Shown here: one piece after another, positions 57,194-64,000 of the stretch
Numbering within the stretch: the first letter of the stretch is position 1
Layout of the letters: every line of letters starts with the position of its first letter
From: Hyaloperonospora brassicae
Taxonomy: Eukaryota; Oomycota; Peronosporomycetes; Peronosporales; Peronosporaceae
Reading direction: 5' to 3'
Length of the DNA: 64,000 nucleotides
NCBI GenBank assembly: GCA_947650285.1
Contig: CANTFL010001148.1
Coordinates: 62,001 to 126,000 of the forward strand
The notes under the pieces: model-generated
The model's database searches: none
What the model saw: the letters and a program-made list of their open reading frames with translations, nothing else
What the model was told of the DNA's origin: nothing
Translations under genes and position numbers: made by a program

Positions 57194-58125
57194 TGTAGCG
57201 GAGCGGTAATCACAATTTCCTTGTGATCCCGACTCTCTACTGGCGCCCGGGCGACCGACTAACGGAGGGGGTACCCCGATTCCGTGCTCTGTGTCTTCTT
57301 GCTCACCTTGTGTACCCGTCGGTGGGCGAGTTGCGCTCTTCTTGGTGGACTTGAGCTGAAGCTGAACTTGACCGTCTTACGGATAGGTGTTGATCGGGTG
57401 GAAATCCTTCACCTGGTCAAACGTAGGTGCGGACCGCGTGGAAGTTCTTCACTCGATCGCTTGTGACTTGGCCGCTCTCCTAGAGTCGCTTTTGCCAGGG
57501 GTGATGCTTGGTACGCGAGCCTTCTGACCAATTGAGCCGTCTCGCGATCATGAATCTGAACCGTAAGGTTCACTGCGTCCTATCGCAGTTGAAGGGGGTG
57601 AGAATTGACGTTCCGTCTGGCCAAACAATCCAAGGGCGAAGTTTGCAGAGACGTGGGTGACTCTCTATTCAACAAGAGGCCAAAGATCCTGCCCGGGGGA
57701 AGTCGACGCGTGTCTTTCGTTGCAAATTCAATTCTGTTTAATGTCAACCAACCAAACCCAAACCCTATGGCTATGCATATCTGTTCGCTAGGTCAACTGT
57801 TGTGCACCGACTGCCTATTTCATTCATCTCTTACCTCATGTGGTCCACAGCAGATACTATGTGGACCGCGGTTTAGTGGATCGCGGTATATGATCCACAC
57901 CAATTATGTGATCCACACCCATTATGTGATCCACACCACCAGCGGTATCCAGGATAGACGGTGGATCAACCTGCGCGACTCGGACAGTCGTTTTCCTTCA
58001 ATCAGTCACCATCCTCGTCCCAACAGGGCCATCTCCGTACGCGCTCCACCAATCAAACTGGTTTCGTAACTAAGGTGAATCGCGCGATCCACACTTTCGT
58101 CATTCTTCCTTCGCGCTTCTCCACA
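57194..58125 (-). repeat. 5' LTR of Gypsy-3
   Basis: 932 bp. On the minus strand it opens TGTGGAGAAGCG and ends CCGCTACA, the usual TG...CA. The primer-binding site follows after one base. Confidence 0.93.
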
Positions 58126-58129
58126 AATC
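58125..58129. repeat. Target-site duplication of Gypsy-3 (right)
   Basis: AAATC, sharing its first A with the LTR end, so the duplication is 4 or 5 bp. Removing Gypsy-3 with one copy restores a continuous Gypsy-2 sequence. Confidence 0.65.
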
Positions 58130-58161
58130 AATTGAATCACTCACTAGAGTGACTGATGGTC

Positions 58162-58172
58162 AAGGGGGGTGA
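58162..58172 (+). promoter_or_regulatory. Polypurine tract of Gypsy-2
   Basis: AAGGGGGGTGA directly precedes the 3' LTR. It was separated from the rest of pol by the Gypsy-3 insertion. Confidence 0.75.
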
Positions 58173-58636
58173 TGTAACGGGGTGAGCCCGTTACATAAAA
58201 ATTGATACGAATGTATCAATTTTTGAGATTTGTCTATTTAGATAATATTGAGTTGACATTAATCGACAAGAGGTAATGTTGGCAGAATATTACCCTTGAG
58301 GGTAATATTCGTGGTTGCTTCACTTCTTGGTTGATGTTCCGTGCACATCAACCAAATTAACCACCAATCGCTGCTGGACGCGCGCAACGGGTGTTGAGCA
58401 AGAAACCCACATAGGAGATTGTAGCTGAATATAGTTAGATGAAGACAAAGATGGTTTATAAAAGAAACATAACTATATTAAATACAGTTCTACTTTTCCC
58501 TCAGACAGAGCTTTCGGGTTCTGTTTGCTTCGTTCGCGCTTCCTCGTCACGTGTACGTGACGTCGGGAGCACGCAGCCGTGTGTTCAGTCAACACAAGGT
58601 CTTGCCAGTCATCTGACAAGAGCGTGTCCCGTTACA
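58173..58636 (+). repeat. 3' LTR of Gypsy-2
   Basis: 464 bp, from TGTAACGGGG to CCCGTTACA with perfect terminal inversion. It differs from the 5' LTR at a few percent of positions by eye. Confidence 0.95.
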
Positions 58637-58641
58637 TTTGT
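58637..58641. repeat. Target-site duplication of Gypsy-2 (right)
   Basis: TTTGT, identical to 37,812-37,816. This confirms that the 20.8 kb between them is one insertion containing a later nested one. Confidence 0.85.
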
Positions 58642-60190
58642 GGTACTGGTAATGAGATTTGCTCCTTTTTTCGATTTACGGATCGTCACCATTGCTTGAC
58701 TGCACTTCTTCAACACTTGATAGTATATGCGAGACTCAGAGCTTTTGCCTACCTTGTCAAGATAGTAGATAGTTTATACTGTCATCAGCATAAGCGCAAA
58801 GGGCCTGTTCGACATGATGTTGACATCCAAATTCATACCAGCCACTGCTTCATTCGTTCGAAACGTCTGGACCTGCGGTGGCTGCGTGTCAGACGCGTCA
58901 CTTTGCGCGCAGCTGTGCATCTGGCCATATGCTTCTACGAATAAGAGGGATAAGATCGAAGCTCGCACGCAGCCGTTACTGCGGCTTCCTTCTTGCATAG
59001 TCGCATGCGTCTTATGACTGCGTGTAACGGTGCACAGTTGTTTCTGTACGCGCCGAGTTGACAGCAAGTAGAACAAGGTCAGACCCACCCATCACCACGA
59101 CAATCACGGCAGCCGCTCTTGATGCGTCACCGTTACTGAGCCCACCGCCCCGGGGCCCCCCGCAAACCGGGTCGACTTGACTTGACATCCAACCGGATAA
59201 AAGGCAAATCGTCGGGCTGACGAACTCGCTCGTTGATAGAGCAGTGGCGCGCAGAGTGGCATCGCGAGCGGGAGACGGTACAAATCTCCGCGATGCTGAG
59301 CGCCCTCGCTGGCAGCGCAAGTGGAACTCAGCGTTACGTACGTAGGACGTAGTCATGTTTGTGTCTTGTAGACACGGGCAGCACGACTTTGGAAGGACTC
59401 TTGTCCTTCCGAATTCGTGCTGTAGAGGCACTGTGGCGAGTGATGACGCGTCTCTCCAGTCATCACGTTGCTCTATACCACCAGGTATAGCACGAAGGAC
59501 ATAGCGTGACCACAAGTGATTGTAGCCACCACGTAGCCCCGTGACGTGTGGGTGCGTAACACAGTGTTATCGGCACTGCGCTCGCTCGACAATGTAATAC
59601 GACGTAGTTCCGTCCTGCGTGATGGATCGTTCACCTGCCGCTTTTGTCTGCCTCAATGGACCGAAGAACACGCAGTTTACTGTTCAGCATGGAAATGGCC
59701 ATACACGACCAAAGCATTCGACTGTTTTATCATTGTGTCGCAAGATTATTTCTGGTAAACGCGATGTTGCTGCTGGCAATGGACAGAAGAAAACGATACG
59801 CAGAGGTCTGAACTTGTTGTGCAGTGATATGCACCACATCGCCTGCAGTCATTGAAGTGTAGTACAGCATGTGCATTCATTACGCATGATGCCACGTGTT
59901 TAGTTTACCTGTCCGGATCTATAATGGTTGTTCGTCGTCAGTTTGCCCGAGCGTTGTTTGGGAGTGCGATCAAGCGCAAGTGGTTTTCAGTGTACTTGGG
60001 CTGCATTGACTCCATCCTACAGCAAAAACTTGACGAGTGCATTGATCCGGGACGCCTAGAAAGGTTCTGTTATGTTGTACGTGCCGGTGCTGTACGTTCA
60101 TTATCACAACTGTACGCGGCATGGATTGCCAACTCTCGTACTCGTACACCACGGGCTCGTGCAACAACACTTTATCAAGCAAGGGATCGA
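58642..60190. other. GC-richer sequence without a supported gene
   Basis: This is the right flank of Gypsy-2. The longest frames (59,012-59,515 minus, 167 codons; 59,852-60,424 plus, 190 codons) carry no recognisable domain, and the second runs antisense through the 3' end of ATP10. Nothing else could be supported. Confidence 0.5.
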
Positions 60191-60195
60191 TCAAC

Positions 60196-61125
60196 TTATC
60201 GACGACGAGCCGGTGAGCTTTGTGCGAGCAACTCTTGCGTCACGTTCGCTAATCGCTCCAGCTCCTTCGGCGTCGCTGGTCCTCCAGCGCTAGCAGTACA
60301 ACACACAAACAAACACAGCAAATCCCGCAACCACGTTAGTCCACAGACAACCACTTACAACCGCAGATCTCCATCCACTTACATCCAGCGGATACGTCCT
60401 TTTGCGTCCACAAGGTGTGCGTAGCCCACAAAACTATTGTCCAACGCCATAGCCGTCCGAAAGTCATCACAGCGTCCGAAGTGTGCGAGCGTCGTGGCAT
60501 GCAACTCCTTGGGTATCTTTTCCTGCAAGCCCCTCGTGATGCTGCCACCCACGACCTTCATGTACCATTCTTCAATCACATTGAGCGTCACTGTCTGTAC
60601 TCGCGTGTCCAGTTGGCCTTGCGAATTGCTCAGCGCAGCGACAAACCCATCCCGCCACGTCGGTAGCATGTTCAGACCGTAGTTCTTGAAACACGTGAGC
60701 ACGAGCGTGACCGCTTTGCCTGTATTTACCAAAGCTCGAACATCCACCTTCTTGCCGTCTAGCGTTTTCGCCCAGAGCGACGGAACGTGCGTAGCTTTGT
60801 CTACTTCCACAAGAAGATCGGCACCTTCCCGCACTTTGCCTTCGGTGTCGTTAAGCTGCTTGAACTCGGCAAACACATTCGGTCGGTACTTCTTCACGAC
60901 TTTGCGGTCCGCTTCCTCAATCATTTCGTCCAGAGCTTCCAGAGCGTTGCGCAGATTCTGAGCTGGAGACGCCTGCATGGACAGGATCTTCTTGCGCTTG
61001 GCGGGACTTGGGCCCGTGGAAAGCGGGACGTTCGATGGATCTGTAGAGGTGGACAAAGCGGCACGAAGTGGCACGCGACAGCGGCGCAGTGCCGACGACG
61101 CGGCGCGGTGGGACCCCACGAGCAT
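60196..61125 (-). CDS. ATP10: Mitochondrial ATPase assembly factor ATP10, two exons
   Basis: Exon 1 is 61,125-60,383 and exon 2 is 60,289-60,196, giving 278 codons. ATP10 helps assemble the Fo part of mitochondrial ATP synthase by escorting subunit 6 into the inner membrane. The N-terminus (about 30 residues, R/A/S-rich with no acidic residue before D-29) is a typical mitochondrial presequence. The ATP10 domain covers about residues 90-270. It includes the segment V-T-L-V-L-T-C-F-K-N-Y-G, W...F-V-A-A-L and the family signature H-F-G-R-C-D-D-F-R-T-A...S-F-V-G-Y-A-H-L-V-D-A-K-G-R-I-R-W. The unspliced frame stops within GTAAGT directly after I-R-W. Splicing to CTAG at 60,290 gives W-I-A-G-G-P-A-T-P-K-E-L-E-R-L, the expected C-terminus. 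The start is the ATG at 61,125. This is the only confident host gene in the window and it looks intact. Confidence 0.92.
60290..60382 (-). other. 93-nt intron of ATP10
   Basis: Donor GTAAGT at 60,382 and acceptor GCTAG ending at 60,290. Without removal the protein would lose its last ~30 residues, including the conserved part after I-R-W. Splicing is inferred from sequence, not observed. Confidence 0.8.
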
Positions 61126-61129
61126 CAGA

Positions 61130-61690
61130 CTCGTCGGGTTGATGGACGGCGAGGATCAATGCAGAAATTATGTTGCGCTATACTGAAGGTGCGCGGAGAC
61201 GCATCACGACAGACTTGGCGCAACATAGCGCGCAAGCAACTGTACCACTCGAGCGTACATGTCGAGGGGCGAACCTAGACTGGGCGTTTGCGTCGATCGT
61301 TTCCTTTGCTTTTCACCAGTCTTTTCTGATTGCGCAGACGTGTGTTGGTCTATTCAGTCGGTCGGGTAAGTCAGCGGGTCAGGCAGTGGTAGTGCGCGTC
61401 AATGCACCGCTACCTTCAAGCAAGTGCAAAGGTCTAGGGGTTACATGCGAGCTACTACGCCTGGTCCTTGCAACAATGCTGCGACCACGTCTGGAGCGTA
61501 AGTTGTGGAACGTGGAGAGAGAGGTCGCCACGTTGTCGTTCGTGCCTGCATGGAGCACGAGACAAAGACATCTCCGGCACAAATGTATCGCGCAAGCCAT
61601 CGACGAATGAATTGCTTTACCTTGGTTGTTGTTGCTGAGAAACAGCAGCAGGTGTGGTCCAGTCACTGCAACAATTGTTCATGTTCGTGC
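61130..61690. other. Upstream region of ATP10, no other gene supported
   Basis: The 5' side of ATP10 and downstream of the hypothetical gene at 61,695. Frames of 146 codons (plus) and 95 codons (minus) overlap and have no motif. It presumably holds the ATP10 promoter, but I see no clear initiator element. Confidence 0.4.
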
Positions 61691-61694
61691 ATTG

Positions 61695-62096
61695 TCAGTT
61701 CCTTCGACGACTCGTTGACGGGTGCGTCAACGAGTCCACATTGGCAACGCCTAATGAACGCGAGTCACGAACGTAAGCTGCAACGTCCCAAGTGGCCGAA
61801 AGAATGTCATGCAAAATCAAACCTGTACCGATAGCCATCCCATAGCGCTTGAGACTGACTTCCTGGTCATTCGTTTGCATCAAAGCCATTGCACAATTTG
61901 GCAGCATGCGCCCACGGATCGCAAACCCACGACTGCCCATTGTCTATCCGTTCGTCACGACGAACGATAAGCTTTGTAGAAGAAGGCGTACCTCGTTGCG
62001 CTGGGCAAGCTCGACTACCAACTTGCCGTCCTTGTCCACTCCTTGTCGCATCTCGTCAAGATTGTCCGTCCACACATTGCGTACTTGATGTTGCAT
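61695..62096 (-). CDS. Hypothetical protein, possibly spliced
   Basis: Two minus-strand frames follow each other: 62,096 (ATG) to about 61,992, with V-R-N-V-W-T-D-N-L-D-E-M, and 61,943-61,695, with G-F-A-I-R-G-R-M-L-P-N-C-A-M-A-L. A GTACGC donor at 61,991 and a GATAG acceptor at 61,944 would join them in frame by removing 48 nt, which is short for an intron. The result is about 117 residues ending in S-T-S-R-R-R-N. The first motif faintly recalls the N-terminus of CAF1-type deadenylases, but the rest does not follow that family. It may be a chance arrangement or a piece of a larger gene. Confidence 0.3.
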
Positions 62097-62139
62097 CGAG
62101 TTCGTTCTCAGCGTCGCCTGGTGGCTCCTGGACAATATG

Positions 62140-63180
62140 ACGAGCGTGCGTAGTGCGCGGCATCAATCGCGTCTGTGCCGCATCGCTTACAAGCAAGAAC
62201 AGGCGCTGTGAAGGCAGCGCCATAGCCAGACCCGTGCAGGGCTAGTGGAGCAAGTAGACGAATGAGCTCTAGAGGACGTATTGAAATGTGCACTCGAGGC
62301 GAAAACGGATTCGTCCACTGCTTTTTTGTGTCCCTCGCCAGCGCTCGTTACTAGTTTCGTCCTCACTGCAACATAACGTAACGTACGACTACTTGATGAT
62401 CTCTAAGCAGGAGAGAAATGAGACCAATACGCAATGACAGACACGTCGTATCACTCGACGACGTTTGCTCATTTAAAAACCGTAAGAATGAGCGCGTCGG
62501 ACTCCGTTTAGCGAGTCACGACGCGTGGGGCCAACAACTTCAACGTGAGCTGACGAGCAGGTGGTCTGTTGGAGTGGCAGGTGGGGCAGACCCCACGTCT
62601 ACGACCTCCAGTCGCGACGCGGCACTTCCAGCCGCTCGAGCAGAAAGGACCACGAGGGTGTGCCTTGTCGAGTTCGGACCACGTTGCGCCCGGTCAGGAA
62701 TGCGTCATTCTGTGCACGACGAAGTGAAGGACGCACGAGCGAGCAGACGGACGGACGGACGGACGCACGTGTGAATGTGACGGCGATTTAAATAAAAAAA
62801 GTATGTGTGCGTTGCAGTCACGACGCGACCTCGTGGCCTCACATAAGTCGCATGGGGACTGGAAGTGCACACTGGTCAATATCACGCCGTGAGTAACGCG
62901 AAGCCTATCGCAGGGCAACTGAGGACTCCCGGCATACTGTCAACGTATCGGCGGGCTCTCTTCTCAACCTCGCGTTGGGTCGTCCAACGCGACGCCCGAC
63001 AAGGACGTCCGGAACGTATAGCCGGCGCTCGTCGCCAGGCCTCATTCTACGCGCGCTTTCGCGGCCACACAAGATCGACGATCCACGACGTGCAGACGAT
63101 CATAGCGGCGGTCATTTTCCAGTGCGTCAGTAGCGAACGAATGTATCGCGTGCACGATGAATTTCGAGGGGACCACTACT
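62140..63180. other. GC-rich sequence without a supported gene
   Basis: Overlapping frames on both strands (118 codons at 62,418-62,774 plus, 107 codons at 62,865-63,188 plus) lack motifs. It contains the short GACG repeat at 62,746. Confidence 0.4.
62746..62765. repeat. (GACG)n microsatellite
   Basis: Five tandem GACG units. Confidence 0.9.
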
Positions 63181-63186
63181 ATCATT

Positions 63187-63343
63187 GACCGACTAACCGA
63201 CTGACTGACTGACTGACTGACTGACTGACTGACTGACTGACTGACTGACTGACTGACTGACTGACTGACTGACTGACTGACTGACTGACTGACTGACTGA
63301 CTGACTGGCTGACTAACCGACTGACTGACTAACCGACTGACTG
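63187..63343. repeat. (GACT)n microsatellite, ~157 bp
   Basis: An almost uninterrupted GACT array of about 35 units, with GACTAACC variants at both ends. On the minus strand it reads as a repeated S-V-S-Q frame, which should not be taken as a protein. Confidence 0.97.
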
Positions 63344-63345
63344 CG

Positions 63346-64000
63346 CAAAGTGAGCGGCCGGTCGTTTTGAGGGTGCGTTCACACGCATCCGGCTCTTCCA
63401 CGTCGTAAGCCGCCCTGGCTCTTTCCTCGTCTTTTGTACTACATCGCGCCTTTCACTTGCCAAATGTGTCATCTTCGTCCCTGCGTCACGTTGTAAACGA
63501 CAAAGTGCGGCTCGAAACGGGCGCCAACGTAGCCATACACGGCAAAGTGACGCGCAAGTCGGTCAAAACACCGACCGCTTGCCATCTTCGACCGCAGCGA
63601 TAGGGTCTGCTGGGAGACCCCATCGCTTGCGTCGTGGCCACTCCGATCGTGCGTTGCCGCTCCGTCAGCATCGTCTGCGACCGATCGAGACCGTACCGTC
63701 GGACGGGTTCGCTGCCGATCCAGTGGCTCTCGACACGAGCGCAGACAGCGACGTCCGCATATCTTCTCGCCCTCTTTTACCAAATGCAAAGGACCGTATC
63801 CTCCTCCTCCTCCTCCTCCTTCTTCTTCTTCTTGTAACACTTCTTATACGACCTCGAGCGTCGTGCGGTCCAACTGTATGTGGGTGCGAGCGAGCGGGTG
63901 AGGAGTGGGCGGCACCTGCTCACTCGCTCGCTCGCCACTGGCTCCAGCAGGCGGCCCCTCCACCCTCTGGGCCACGACCTGGTCAGCTGCCGCAACAACG
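63346..64000. other. Right end of the window, unassigned
   Basis: A minus-strand frame (63,840-63,469) and overlapping frames have no recognised domain. The segment may contain the edge of a gene that continues outside the window. Confidence 0.35.
63799..63833. repeat. (CTC)n(TTC)n trinucleotide repeat
   Basis: Compound CTC then TTC runs. The frames through it give poly-Ser/Phe on one strand and poly-Glu/Gly on the other. Confidence 0.95.

Larger units (their letters stand above)
45739..58125 (-). mobile_element. Nested 12.4-kb Ty3/gypsy element with two RNase H domains (Gypsy-3)
   Basis: A minus-strand element inserted in Gypsy-2, with LTRs of about 935 bp, PBS and PPT. Reading 57,193 to 49,348 on the minus strand, it encodes gag, protease, RT, RNase H, a second RNase H, integrase and chromodomain, and it carries a ~2.4-kb antisense frame at 46,740-49,121. 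It is unusually long for a chromodomain gypsy element, mainly because of the antisense gene and a long protease-RT linker. LTRs are about 97 percent identical by eye. Gag and pol are fragmented. Confidence 0.92.
37817..58636 (+). mobile_element. Ty3/gypsy chromodomain retrotransposon (Gypsy-2), interrupted
   Basis: A plus-strand element with 464-bp LTRs (37,817-38,280 and 58,173-58,636), a perfect TTTGT target duplication, PBS, PPT, gag, protease, RT, RNase H, integrase and chromodomain. The element alone is about 8.4 kb. The remaining 12.4 kb is Gypsy-3, inserted 47 bp before the 3' LTR. All genes except the integrase core are broken. The LTR opening TGTRACGGGG and the PBS are shared with Gypsy-1, so the two are related lineages. 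Confidence 0.93.

Noticed and set aside
59012..59515. 167-codon minus-strand frame
   Set aside because: GC-rich sequence with overlapping open frames on both strands, no domain and no splice or start context.
59852..60424. 190-codon plus-strand frame near ATP10
   Set aside because: It runs antisense through ATP10 exon 2 and the intron. No domain is recognised, and ATP10 explains the region.
63042..63401. 119-codon minus-strand frame with S-V-S-Q repeats
   Set aside because: It is created by the GACT microsatellite.
1..64000. RXLR or Crinkler effector genes, tRNAs, rRNAs, CRISPR arrays
   Set aside because: I looked for signal peptide plus RXLR/EER or LFLAK-type motifs, tRNA-like cloverleaf blocks and regularly spaced repeats, and saw none that held up by eye. 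A profile search would be needed to exclude short decayed copies.

Overview
The window looks like a repeat-rich stretch of a filamentous eukaryotic genome, most probably an oomycete of the Phytophthora/downy-mildew type. This is an inference. It rests on chromodomain Ty3/gypsy elements, one with a second RNase H, on hAT and MULE remnants in the style of oomycete genomes, and on one clear host gene (mitochondrial ATP10) with a single short intron. No bacterial operons, tRNAs, rRNAs or CRISPR arrays were seen.

Layout. 1-20,200 is AT-rich and gene-free. It holds a decayed solo LTR (3,950-4,860), degenerate tandem repeats (6,600-7,315) and a dead hAT transposon (10,450-13,215). 20,207-31,110 is a nest: an inverted MULE fragment, then a plus-strand MULE transposase whose 3' part is split by a 7.6-kb minus-strand Ty3/gypsy element (Gypsy-1, 23,046-30,667). 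32,690-37,745 holds two different long-inverted-repeat elements and another solo LTR. 37,817-58,636 is a plus-strand Ty3/gypsy element (Gypsy-2). It is interrupted 47 bp before its 3' LTR by a 12.4-kb minus-strand element (Gypsy-3, 45,739-58,125). Matching target-site duplications support this nesting. From about 58,640 the sequence becomes GC-richer and contains ATP10 (60,196-61,125, minus), a possible small gene and several microsatellites.

Main observation. All three gypsy elements, although different from one another, carry a long reading frame on the antisense strand between the end of pol and the 3' LTR. The one in Gypsy-3 begins with an uninterrupted 274-codon coiled-coil frame while the same element's pol is broken in many places. 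Gypsy-3 also has a second, plant/archaeal-type RNase H and a high density of GATC. None of the three elements has an intact set of protein genes. By eye, however, each LTR pair differs at only a few percent of positions, which raises the possibility that already defective copies were mobilised in trans.
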